This document shows, one piece after another, positions 1 through 11,017 of a stretch of 64,000 bases of DNA. Origin of the DNA: Chrysomallon squamiferum (Eukaryota > Mollusca > Gastropoda > Neomphalida > Peltospiridae); assembly GCA_012295275.1 (NCBI GenBank), contig CM022676.1:2802369-2866368 (forward strand). The letters are read 5' to 3'. A model generated the notes under the pieces. The model worked only from the letters and a program-made list of their open reading frames with translations, did no database searches and was not told the DNA's origin. Position 1 is the first letter of the stretch. Every line of letters starts with the position of its first letter. Position numbers and translations under genes: made by a program.

Positions 1-345
1 AACTAAAGTAAAATAAATGAAATAATGGTGTGAATATTATTTACAGTAAAGTCAATTTCTGATTTAAAGAAAAATTACATAGACAATTGTTTAACATTGA
101 CGCAGTTCTGTTTCGTATGTTGATCTCTTTCTCTATGATTTTTTTATATCTCAGTTTTCTGTTTTTCCTCAGTTTATCATCACTGTTTCTTTCTTCATGT
201 TCTTGTATGTTCCTGTGTTTATACACACATAGTCACGTGTATATATATAGGTATGTACATGTTGTGTCTATATATATCTACACAGACACACATGTATACA
301 CACACACACATATATATATACACACACACGCACACACACACATAT

Positions 346-382
<37 letters not shown>

Positions 383-432
383 GATATATAGATAGATATA
401 TATACTACATACATACATATATATATATATAT

Positions 433-486
<54 letters not shown>

Positions 487-1090
487 GTGTGTGTGTATGT
501 ATGTGGGATTGAAAGGCATGTATTCTTGTATGCATGTGTATGTTTCTAATTTATTCTGGATAAAAGTCAGTTCCGATATTTTATAAAGATAAACAAATAC
601 AAAATGAATGCAATAAAACATAGCGATAACTGATTTTAACAGTAAGCAGAATAACTAAAAGGGTGGAAATAACATAATACATTTACAATATCGAGATATG
701 AAAACAATATCAGTATATTCAGTGATATACGCACTAATCAGAGACATTTGCCCTCCAAGGTATCCCCAAATTAAACGTAAGCTAGGACATATGTCGCCCG
801 CTTGTAATAGAGATATTGCCTAGTACAGGCTGCGCCATTTTCCCCATATAAAATTTAATAAATATGATATATAATACCTGGATAAAATATATCGAATTAA
901 AGATATCTCTGTATGTGACAAGTGGGTTTTGTTGTGTTTTAAGGCTGTTTTTTTTTGTCCTAGACAACATTTGCAGTGGAGGGAGCAGATGTGATAGTAA
1001 CAGTACAGGGTGGATGTCGTAAGCAACATTTCCAAAAACCAACAAAAATAAAACCATTTTCACGTTCTGTTCCTTTATGTGATTTTATTG

Positions 1091-1140
<50 letters not shown>

Positions 1141-1537
1141 TTTCTATTTATGTATGTGTATGTGTGTATGTTTGAATGTATGTATTCATCTTTGTACTTA
1201 TATATATACGTACGTATTTGTATGTATTCACGAATGAATATTCTATTTCACTTTTCTGTTTATATGTCTGCTTGTTAGTTATTATCATGATCTTGGCATC
1301 ATCATCATAAAATTTCACCATCGACATCGCACATATTATAAATAAGTACTATTGTTATTTGATACTGGTAATATACTGAATGAGAAACACATAAATTAAT
1401 TAGATATGAAATGATTTTCTTATAACTATATAGACTGAATGAAAGCATAACTTATGAAGCGAAGAAAATATGTTTTATAGCATTGGAACCATAATAATAA
1501 AGCAATCTGATTAGTATTAACACACAAACACACACAG

Positions 1538-1570
<33 letters not shown>

Positions 1571-2311
1571 GATAGATAGGTAGATAGATAGATACACAGA
1601 TACGCATGATGGAAGTGATCTTCGTTTACCAATGTGTTCACGAATACAATCTATGTGAAGGCACGACATTGTGCTTCTCGAGTCGTTATGATTGCCCTAA
1701 GCTATTAAATAACTTGTTAAAAATGTTTCAGAATTATCTTGTAGAATACATTGGACTTGTAATCAACTAATGTATATTTTATAAACATTATTTATATAGA
1801 TTCTCGTTAATAATGTAACACAATATATTCAAATTCAATACATACACACACATATAAATGGATGTACATGTATATGCTTATATACATGTGCATGTGCATA
1901 CAAAGGTAAAAGCCAGACATACATGCATGAGGCACTCACACACACATACAAATATTGAAACAAACATATAGCTTTTTGTATAATTATTACTTATATTAAT
2001 ACTGCTCTCATAATTAGGCAAAGCTGACACTTAAAAATGAAAACCAGCAAACTTTAAATATGACACTAAAACAAATAAAACACAGCAAAAAACAATAACA
2101 ACAACAACAACAATAATAATAATAAAAAGATAACTTATTTAATTTATAGGAAGAAAAGAAAGAAATAAATGAAAAAGTTACCATAGTGAATAACATATAA
2201 TGAATGTATGTAGTTTATTTTTCTTTTCTTTCATTTTGTTCTTTGTAGTTATTTTATATATATATGTATATAATGATAACATTTATCAATAAAATAAAAA
2301 GAAAACAATTA

Positions 2312-2313
<2 letters not shown>
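1..2313. other. AT-rich intergenic DNA with microsatellites
   Basis: No gene is recognisable on either strand. Open frames here are translations of simple repeats. Tracts visible are a mixed CA/TA run at about 284-430, a GATA run at 432-486, an ATT run at 1096-1137, an AC run at about 1540-1566 and a small AAC/AAT run at 2098-2125. The rest is unique-looking AT-rich sequence. Confidence 0.75.
432..486. repeat. (GATA)n microsatellite
   Basis: About thirteen uninterrupted GATA units directly follow a TA-rich tract and are followed by a short GT run. This is a simple repeat with no coding content. Confidence 0.9.

Positions 2314-2401
<88 letters not shown>
2314..2401. repeat. (GA)n microsatellite
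   Basis: A nearly pure AG dinucleotide run with one interruption (GACAG) near the middle. It abuts the left edge of the duplicated 3' gene segment that starts at about 2405, so it may mark that duplication's breakpoint. Confidence 0.9.
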
Positions 2402-2404
<3 letters not shown>

Positions 2405-2405
<1 letters not shown>

Positions 2406-2900
2406 AAACAAAATTTAATAAAAAATGACTTTATAATATTTCAAATTTGTTTTGGTTTCTATATACTTAATCTACAGAATAATTAACTAATAAAAACAGA
2501 GTAAAGAAAATCAATACCTTAGAGAAAGGACTTTGTTTATTTTGAATACACACAGAGATTCTGACACTCTCTCTCTATTATCTGATGCGTCATCACTGCA
2601 TCAGCACTGCAACCCGAAAAATGTTTGTGTGAAATCACAAATGAAAGCAAAGTCATATCTGATCAAATCCAAAGTAATAAGATAAAACATTAACAAATCT
2701 AGCAAAATGGAGAAGAGACGTTTTTATTTTTTTTTTAGTTCCTTGTTTTCTGGTTTATTTCTTTCTTGTTTTACTTGTTGTTGTTGTTCTTCTTCTTCTA
2801 CTTCTTCTTCTCCTTCTTCTTCTTGTTATTATCAAACATCTTGGTGAGAAAGCGTTTGTACACGTGTAACAGACACATCTATTTTAGAGTGTGTGAGTGT
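2405..2900 (-). pseudogene. Shrunken duplicate of the EGF/ShKT gene 3' end
   Basis: This segment parallels 4190-5060: the same 3' flank, the same coding ends, and the same CTT-rich stretch upstream. In the original, the ShKT exon (4705-4815) and the terminal exon (4315-4448) are separate. Here they are fused into one short in-frame piece at 2537-2611 on the minus strand, ending in the same YSK-stop. The join falls at GAGTGT, which occurs in both original exons, so a deletion between short direct repeats explains it. The acceptor AG of the ShKT exon is changed to GG. I infer a non-functional relic; the frame itself is still open. Confidence 0.75.
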
Positions 2901-4189
2901 ATGTGTGTTTGTGTATGTGTGTATATGTGAGAGAGAGAGAGAGACAGAAAGAGAGAGAGAGTAAATCAAGAATTATTCCGCAACATTAATATTAAAATTC
3001 TGCCTCTTAAACCTTTGTTATTACATTGATACTGATTTAAATATATTTTGTTGGCAGTATGAGTTTCATTCATTCAATTTCGGAAGTAACTACGCTTACC
3101 CCTATAAATAAATACAAAAATAAGTAAGCAAGTAATAAGTAAGTAAATAAATAAATAAATAATATTTAACAGTGCAACGTTGATCTTAAATAAAGTAGAT
3201 AATATTTAGAAAAATGAGATATGGCAGGAAGTCATACTGAAATTTGACGTCTTAATTCTTCCGGTATATTTTCCTGTTTTAATGAGAGTTAGTTCCCTTA
3301 TATACAATTTGTATATTTTCGTTGCACTTACTTGTTTATGTGTTTGTTTATATATTTATTTACTGACAATTATACAGGTATTTCTAAAAACAGCACAGTC
3401 GAATAACATGCCTATAAGATAATATAGATAAAATAAAATAAAGTACTAGTACTAATACTAGCAGCAGCAGTAGTAGTAGCAGTAGTAATAGTAGTGGTAG
3501 TAGTAGTAGTTGTAGTAATAGTAGTAGTCCCAGAGAAGGTGATGATAATATGTATGAGTGAAAGTGCACTTATTTATCTACTTACGGCGTTACACTACAC
3601 TTATTCATTCATTCATCCATTCATTCGTTGTTTAATTATTTACATACAGTTTTTGGTTTATTCACGTATTTATTTATTTAATTCTTCATTCATTGATTTG
3701 TATACTTAATTATTTCTTGATTTATTTTTGACTTGTTTGTAATATGTTTTATTATCATAATCATTATCACTAGTAGTATTAGAAGAAACACTAGTACTAG
3801 TAATTATTGTATTAACAGTATGTGCAGTAGTAGTGTTCTTGTTCTGATAGTTGCTATTTCTTTTGATAAAAAAACAACAAAAAAATTAGTTGAAGAGCAT
3901 ATGTCATTTATCTGAGATCGTATTTGTGACATACGGTTTTCAGAAACCGCATTACCCATTTTTCAGATCTAAAAGAAAAAAAAATAACACAAATGATTAA
4001 TGATACCTTGATTTGGATATATATAGAATAAATAATCATAACAAAAATAAAAACATTAATATAGCAATAACATTAATAACAACAACAATAATAAATATTC
4101 ATTTATTTACTATTTAGTAAGTAATTTAAATTTTTAAATTTTCTCTTTTTGTGACCCCTAGGAAAGTTTCTCAAAATGTGATTAAAAAT
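2901..4189. other. Intergenic AT-rich DNA
   Basis: No gene seen. A GA run lies at about 2929-2960 and a GTA/GCA trinucleotide run at about 3459-3531. Tandem ATTT and ATTC stretches occur around 3600-3700. Confidence 0.7.
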
Positions 4190-4314
4190 TTAACAAAAAA
4201 TTGCTTTATAATATTTCAAATTATTATTGGTTTCTAAATAGTTAATCTACTGAATAATTAAATAATAAAAACAGAGTAAAGAAAAACAATAATACCTTAC
4301 AGAAAGCACTTTGT

Positions 4315-4448
4315 TTATTTTGAATACAAGCAGAGGTGCTGACACTCATGGGACTCACGTTCATAACAGAACATGTGAGTGGCTTCGTCAAACGCATGTT
4401 CTTTAAAATGGCGACACTTTTCTTCTTGTCTGTCCTTGCACACCACGC
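4315..4448 (-). CDS. Terminal exon, second ShKT-like domain
   Basis: The exon starts after an acceptor AG at 4449-4450 (minus strand) and ends at stop TAA, 4315-4317. It reads from a phase-1 junction through VVCKDRQEEKC to QHLCLYSK-stop. The spacing of its five cysteines after the VC start, with D and H residues between them, resembles a ShKT domain, a small disulphide-rich module known from secreted proteases, CAP proteins and channel-blocking peptides. The preceding exon ends in the matching phase, so the two join as ...CQNG-VVCK.... An AATAAA hexamer overlaps the stop codon. Function beyond a secreted cysteine-rich C-terminus is not assignable. Exon structure is well supported; the domain name is a judgement from cysteine spacing. 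Confidence 0.75.
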
Positions 4449-4704
4449 CTATCACAGTAAACAGAAAACAAACAAATCAAATAAATAATTCCTGATAAGA
4501 AGCCTGAGGTCTATTCTGGATGCAAATAGGAACTGAAGAGAATACAAAAAGAACTGAAGAAAGAATATTTATCACATTTAAACACTTTCATTTACAGGTA
4601 ATACAGAGAGAAATACGTCCATCCTGCTTATTGTTTTATATATATACGCATGTATTTTACTATTGTTTATTTACAAATGTATCTACATAGACATATCAAC
4701 TTAC

Positions 4705-4815
4705 CATTCTGACATAACTGACAGGTTTTCACACACCAGAACCACAACATTCCAGAAGCTCTACACTCTTTCTCTATTATCTGATGCATTATAGTCAATG
4801 CGTCATCATGGCAAT
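4705..4815 (-). CDS. ShKT-like domain exon
   Basis: A 111-bp exon with acceptor TTTTCAG before 4815 and donor GTAAGT after 4705, phase 1 at both ends. It reads CHDDALTIMHQIIEKEC, then CRASG, WFWC and TCQLC, matching the ShKT pattern of C-x-D, a middle cysteine, G-x3-W-x2-C and a closing TCxxC. In family terms ShKT modules sit at the C-termini of secreted or extracellular proteins such as astacins and CAP-domain proteins. Upstream it joins the EGF exon 5387-5485 (A+AT forms the codon before the first Cys); downstream it joins the terminal exon. A degraded duplicate is at 2537-2611. Rather sure of the exon, moderately sure of the domain. Confidence 0.8.
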
Positions 4816-5386
4816 CTGAAAAGTGTTTGTGTGGAATCAGAAATTAAAGGAAAGTCATATCTGATCAAATCCAAAGTAATAAGCTAAAATGTTAACAAAT
4901 CTAGCAAAATGGAGAAGAAACTGTTTTATTTCTTTATTTATTTCCTTGTTATCTGGATTATTTCTTTCTTCTTCTTCTTCATCTTCTTCTTATCAAATTT
5001 ATTTGTGTGAAAGAATCTGTACAGGAGTAACAAGCATGTCTAATTCAGAATGTTTGTTCGAGAGAGATGAAGAGCTTCATTATTAATAGAGATAATAAAT
5101 TGTTATTTTCCATTAACGCACTTACTTTCAGATTCGTTAAACATTTATGTTATGATGTGTTTCGTCTCGTATTATGTTTTTAAAGGTAGGATAATGTGAT
5201 GAAAAGTGAATCTATGTAAACAACATTTATCACATGGCTGTGATTAATATTTTAGGATAAATATACATACATGCATACATACATAGATTCATACATACAT
5301 GCATACATGGATACATACATATATTATGATGTTTCTTGTTTTTCGGTTTGTTTGCTTTCTATGATTTTTGTAATAAAAGTACTTAC

Positions 5387-5485
5387 TTAGCTCACATTTA
5401 TCCCCGTAGTAGTCTTCTTTGCACTTACATGTGCAAGATATCGTATTCAACACACCGCCATTTTGGCAGTCTAGATTGCATTCAT
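5387..5485 (-). CDS. EGF-like domain exon
   Basis: A 99-bp exon, acceptor TTCTTACAG before 5485 and donor GTAAGT after 5387, phase 1-1. It encodes ECNLDCQNGGVLN, then CTCKCKEDYYGDKCE, a six-cysteine EGF-like module with the usual NGG turn and YYGDKC end. It is the EGF exon closest to the ShKT exons and differs from the tandem group at 5905-6784, so it is probably the oldest, most stable one. The EGF-ShKT order suggests a secreted or extracellular protein, possibly of the CAP or astacin type whose catalytic part would lie further upstream, outside the visible gene. That identity is inference. Confidence 0.82.
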
Positions 5486-5904
5486 CTGTAAGAATAGAAT
5501 TCAATCAATGTTTATTTATTATTCATACAGCATCAGATATCTACGAAAACTAAAAATGCTTATTAATATGATTAATAACTGAAAGGTTTTCACTGAAGTT
5601 AAACAACAAAAGTCTACTTCTGAAAAATACATGAGTGTTGCTATCATCCTTCTGTAGTGAAGTTATGGCTTAGGGGGCCAATCCAAAACATGATACATGA
5701 CTAAAACCAGAGTGAAATAATAGCAGAATTAACTGGTAATCTGTCACGATGAAAGCGAACATGAAATAAACTTTAGTTTCAGATAAATATTCTAAATAAG
5801 AGAGACACAATACAAATTAATAAATAAATAAAACTAAAAAGGCATAAATCACAGTAATTGATGTGAGAATATAGCCGTATTATGACATGAATTAAAATAT
5901 TTAC
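5486..5904. other. Intron between EGF exons
   Basis: AT-rich sequence between the ShKT-proximal EGF exon and the tandem EGF exons. I see no further exon here. Confidence 0.6.
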
Positions 5905-5997
5905 TACAGAAATCTCCTTAACAGCTGTTCAAACAAGAACAGTTACAGTTATCTGACTTTAACACTCCGCCATTTAAACAGTCCTCGTTGCATACAT
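5905..5997 (-). pseudogene. Decayed EGF exon with premature stop
   Basis: This is the first (most 3') of five tandem EGF exons. It aligns without gaps with its neighbours, but the GAA codon of the NNWEGDFC segment is TAA, so it ends after CSCLNSC. The donor is GTAAAT rather than GTAAGT. Other changes give CLNGGVLKSDNCNC. Because both flanking introns are phase 1, skipping this exon leaves the frame intact, so the gene need not be dead. Confidence 0.8.
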
Positions 5998-6100
5998 CTG
6001 AATTTAAATAATAAATAAAAATAAAAAAAATGAAAAGGCATAAGTTATAGTAACTGACGTGAGAATAAAGCCGTATTATGATATGAATTAATATACTTAC

Positions 6101-6193
6101 TACAGAAATCTCCTTCCCAGTTGTTCAAACAAGAACAGGTACAGCTATCTGAGTTGAACACTCCGCCATTGAAACAGTCCTCGTTGCATACAT
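6101..6193 (-). CDS. EGF-like exon, tandem copy 2
   Basis: A 93-bp phase 1-1 exon bounded by acceptor TTTAAATTCAG and donor GTAAGT. It encodes VCNEDCFNGGVFNSDSC, then CSCLNNWEGDFC, a compact EGF-like module with all six cysteines. It belongs to the same minus-strand gene as the ShKT exons. Nothing in it shows calcium binding (no DxxE start with the later N and aromatic residue). Identical neighbours at 6299 and 6495 make a recent local expansion clear. Gene membership is inferred from matching phase and orientation. Confidence 0.78.
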
Positions 6194-6298
6194 CTGAATT
6201 TAAATAATAAATAAAAATAAAAAAAAAATGAAAAGGCATAAGTTATAGTAACTGACGTGAGAATAAAGCCGTATTATGATATGAATTAATATACTTAC

Positions 6299-6391
6299 TA
6301 CAGAAATCTCCTTCCCAGTTGTTCAAACAAGAACAGGTACAGCTATCTGAGTTGAACACTCCGCCATTGAAACAGTCCTCGTTGCATACAT
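6299..6391 (-). CDS. EGF-like exon, tandem copy 3
   Basis: Same 93-bp exon, splice sites and frame as the copy at 6101-6193, with the same encoded peptide (NGGVFNSDSC variant). The flanking intron differs only by a few bases in an A run. It could be spliced in without disturbing the frame. Confidence 0.78.
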
Positions 6392-6494
6392 CTGAATTTA
6401 AATAATAAATAAAATAAAAAAAAATGAAAAGGCATAAGTTATAGTAACTGACGTGAGAATAAAGCCGTATTATGATATGAATTAATATACTTAC

Positions 6495-6587
6495 TACAGA
6501 AATCTCCTTCCCAGTTGTTCAAACAAGAACAGGTACAGCTATCTGAGTTGAACACTCCGCCATTGAAACAGTCCTCGTTGCATACAT
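6495..6587 (-). CDS. EGF-like exon, tandem copy 4
   Basis: Same exon and splice signals as copies 2 and 3, with no visible coding change. Near-identity including intron suggests the array is actively expanding, or was multiplied in assembly. Confidence 0.77.
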
Positions 6588-6691
6588 CTGAATTTAAATA
6601 ATAAATAAAAAAAAAAAAAAATGAAAAGGCATAAGTTATAGTAACTGACGTGAGAATAAAGCCGTATTATGATATGAATTAATATACTTAC

Positions 6692-6784
6692 TACAGAAAT
6701 CTCCTTCCCAGTTGTTCAAACAAGAACAGGTACAGTTATCTGAGTTTAACACTCCGCCATTGAAACAGTCCTCGTTGCATACAT
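6692..6784 (-). CDS. EGF-like exon, tandem copy 5
   Basis: The most upstream intact EGF exon. It encodes NGGVLNSDNC and the same CSCLNNWEGDFC ending, so it differs from copies 2-4 at two residues. Its upstream intron carries a run of about eleven ATAA/AAAT units (6797-6840). Splice signals match the other copies. Confidence 0.77.
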
Positions 6785-6798
6785 CTGAATTTAAAAAA

Positions 6799-6837
<39 letters not shown>

Positions 6838-6861
6838 ATACATACATTCATAAATAAACGT

Positions 6862-6952
6862 ACGAAAGGCAATTCCTTCCCACCTTCCATACAAGAACAA
6901 ATACAGTCCTGCATATTAGAATTGCACCGTTTTTAGACGGAAATCCACACGT
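6862..6952 (-). pseudogene. Frameshifted EGF exon relic
   Basis: After a candidate acceptor (TATCAG before 6952) the minus strand reads TCGFPSKNGAIL in phase 1. The cysteine-rich DCICSC segment then continues only after a one-base shift. Relative positions of NGA and CICSC match the intact NGG and CTCSC of the tandem exons. I read it as an older, frameshifted EGF exon; the evidence is thinner than for the other copies and a genuine short exon in another frame cannot be excluded. Confidence 0.45.
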
Positions 6953-7114
6953 ACCTGATATATCATTAGAAAGGAATACGTTTTCATCTTGGCTAATAAG
7001 GATTGAAATGTTATAGCAAGGTAAATTATGATTCCTTACTTTTTGTGATCCTATGTAGTTATGATGTTCAGGGACATCCGAAAAAGTTGCTAATTTAAAA
7101 TGAAAAGTTTTGTA

Positions 7115-7314
7115 NNNNNNNNNNNNNNNNNNNNNNNNNNNNNNNNNNNNNNNNNNNNNNNNNNNNNNNNNNNNNNNNNNNNNNNNNNNNNNNNNNNNNN
7201 NNNNNNNNNNNNNNNNNNNNNNNNNNNNNNNNNNNNNNNNNNNNNNNNNNNNNNNNNNNNNNNNNNNNNNNNNNNNNNNNNNNNNNNNNNNNNNNNNNNN
7301 NNNNNNNNNNNNNN
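7115..7314. other. Assembly gap (200 N)
   Basis: Two hundred Ns separate unique sequence near the EGF gene from the satellite array. The round length suggests an arbitrary or estimated gap. Exons of the minus-strand gene, or many more satellite copies, could be hidden here. Confidence 0.95.
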
Positions 7315-9153
7315 ATATACAGACAGAGAGACACACCGACACACACACACACACACAGATAAAAACCTCTGGTACTGAATGATTATAAAATTGTAAAAGA
7401 AACAAAATTCAATCGATTTAAAATTGCCAGAAAATTTAAAAACAAATAAATTTCAGAATACTAATAAATACAAAATGAAATAATAAATACTGATATTATA
7501 AAAACGATTCCATCAAATGACACAAAAAATTATTTTATTTACTGATTTTTTAATTATAACAGCAATAAGCAAAGTAGACAGGATATATAGGAAATAAGTA
7601 AGTAAACAAATCATAAACGACTTTGAAAGTTTAAACTGGTCGAAGGCTTAGTGAGTACATCTCACCTATTGGACCTCACTATAATATATGTTTCTGAACA
7701 CATATCACTAAAGGGAGATAAGTCTAATCAACATAATTTTTACTTCGCTTAGTGAATACATCTCACGTAAGGGACCTAACTCTAATCGATATCATTTTTT
7801 CTCTGCTTTGTTTATATATATACAGACAGAGAGACACACCGACAAACACACACACACAGATAAAAACCTCTGGTACTGAATGATTATAAAATTGTAAAAG
7901 AAACAAAATTCAATCGATTTAAAATTGCCAGAAAATTTAAAAACAAATAAATTTCAGAATATTAATAAATACAAAATGAAATAATAAATACTGATATTAT
8001 AAAAACGATTCTATCAAATGACACAAAAAATTATTTTATTTACTGATTTTTTAATTATAACAACAATAAGCAAAGTAGACAGGATAGAGTAAATAAATAA
8101 GGAAACAATAAAGAACCACTTTAAAACTTTAAAATGATCGAAGAATTAGTGAGTACATCTCACCCAAGGGACCTCACTCTAATCGATATTATTTTTTCTT
8201 AGCTTAGTTTATATATATATATACAGACAGACAGACAGACACACACACACACACATACACTTACACCTAGAAAAACCTCTGGTACTGAATGCATATAAAA
8301 TTGTAAAAGAAACAAAATTCAATTAATTAAAAATTGCCAGAAAATTTAAAAACAAATAAATTTCAGAATATTAATAAATACAAAATGAAATAATAAATAC
8401 TGATATTATAAAAACGATTCTATCAAATGACACAAAAAATTATTTTATTTACTGATTTTTTAATTATAACAGCAATAAGCAAACTAGACAGGATATCTAA
8501 GAAATAAATAAGTAAACAAATTATAAACGACTTTGAAAGTTTAAACCGGTCGAAGGCTTAGTGAGTACATCTCACCTATTGGACCTCACTCTAATATATG
8601 TTTCTGAACACATATCACTAAAGGGAGATAAGTCTAATCGACATAATTTTTACTTCGCTTCGTGAATACATCTCACGTAAGGGACCTAACTCTAATCGAT
8701 ACCATTTTTTCTCTGCTTTGTTTATATATATACAGACAGAGAGACACACCGACACACACACACACAGACAGATAAAAACCTCTGGTACTGAATGATTATA
8801 AAATTGTAAAAGAAACAAAATTCAATCGATTTAAAATTGCCAGAAAATTTAAAAACAAATAAATTTCAGAATATTAATAAATACAAAATGAAATAATAAA
8901 TACTGATATTATAAAAACGATTCTATCAAATGACACAAAAAATTATTTTATTTACTGATTTTTTAATTATAACAACAATAAGCAAAGTAGACAGGATAGA
9001 GGAAATAAATAAGCAAGCAATAAAGAACCACTTTAAAACTTTAAAATGATCGAAGAATTAGTGAGTACATCTCACCCAAGGGACCTCACTCTAATCGATA
9101 TTATTTTTTCTTTTCTTAGTTTATATATATATATACAGACAGACAGACAGACA

Positions 9154-9188
<35 letters not shown>

Positions 9189-10980
9189 ACACCTAGAAAA
9201 TCCTCTGGTATTGAATGCATATAAAATTGTAAAAGAAACAAAATTCAATTAATTGAAAATTGCCAGAAAATTTAAAAACAAATAAATTTCAGAATATTAA
9301 TAAATACAAAATGAAATAATAAATACTGATATTATAAAAACGATTCTATCAAATGACACAAAAATTGTTTTATTTACTGGTATTTTAATTATAACAGCAA
9401 TAAGCAAACTAGACAGTATATATAAGAAATAAATAAGTAAACAAATTATAAACGACTTTGAAAGTTTAAACCGGTCGAAGGCTTGGTGAGAACATCTCAC
9501 CTATTGGACCTCACTCTAATATATGTTTCTGAACACATATCACTAAAGGGAGATAAGTCTAATCGACATAATTTTTACTTCGCTTAGTGAATACATCTCA
9601 CGTACGGGACCTAACTCTAATCGATATCATTTTTGTTCTGCTTTGTTTATAATTATACAAACACACAGACACACCCACACACACATGCACAGATAAAAAC
9701 CTCTGGTACTGAATGATTATAAAATTGTAAAAGAAACAAAATTCAATCAATTAAAAATTGCCACAAAATTTAAAAACAAATAAATTTCAGAATATTAATA
9801 AATACAAAATGAAAAAATAAATACTGATATTATAAAAACGATTTTATCAAATGACACAAAACATTATTTTATTTACTGATTTTTTAATTAGAACAACAAT
9901 AAGCAAAGTAGACAGGAGAGAGTAAATAAATAAGCAAACAATAAAGAACCACTTTAAAACTTTAAAATGATCGAAGAATTAGTGAGTACATCTCACCCAA
10001 GGGACCTCACTCTAATCGATATTATTTATTCTTTTCTTAGTTTATATATATATATATATACAAACAGACAGACAGACAGACACACACACACACACTTATA
10101 CATATAAAAACCTGTGGTACTGAATGCATATAAAACTGTAAAAGAATCAAAATTCAATTAATTAAAAATTGCCAGAAAATTTAAAAAGAAATAAATTTCA
10201 GAATACTAATAAATACAAAATGAAATAATAAATACTGATATTATAAAAACGATTCCATCAAATGACACAAAAAATTATTTTATTTACTGATTTTTTAATT
10301 ATAGCAGCAATAAGCAAAGTAGACAGTATATATAGGAAATAAGTAAGTAAACAAATCATAAACGACTTTGAAAGTTTAAACTGGTCGAAGGCTTAGTGAG
10401 TACATCTCACCTATTGGACCTCACTCTAATATATGTTTCTGAACACATATCACTAAAGGGAGATAAGTCTAATCGACATAATTTTTACTTCGCTTAGTGA
10501 ATACATCTCACGTAAGGGACCTAACTCTAATCGATATCATTTTTGTTCTGCTTTGTTTATATATATACAGACAGAGAGACACACCGTCACACACACACAC
10601 ACAGATAAAAACCTCTGGTACTGAATGATTATAAAATTGTAAAAGAAACAAAATTCAATCGATTTAAAATTGGCAGAAAATTTAAAAACAAATAAATTTC
10701 AGAATATTAATAAATACAAAATGAAATAATAAATACTGATATTATAAAAACGATTCTATCAAATGACACAAAAAATTATTTTATTTACTGATTTTTTAAT
10801 TATAACAACAATAAGCAAAGTAGACAGGATAGAGTAAATAAATAAGCAAACAATAAAGAACCACTTTAAAACTTTAAAATGATCGAAGAATTAGTGAGTA
10901 CATCTCACCCAAGGGACCTCACTCTAATCGATATTATTTTTTCTTTTCTTAGTTTATATATATATATATACAAACAGACA

Positions 10981-11017
<37 letters not shown>

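Larger units (their letters stand above)
5905..6784 (-). repeat. Five-copy tandem duplication of EGF exon plus intron
   Basis: Five units of 196-198 bp, each a 93-bp EGF exon with about 104 bp of intron. Exon ends fall at 5905, 6101, 6299, 6495 and 6692. Units 2-4 are almost identical, introns included, and differ mainly in A-run length, which indicates very recent duplication or homogenisation. Units 1 and 5 are more diverged. Confidence 0.9.
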
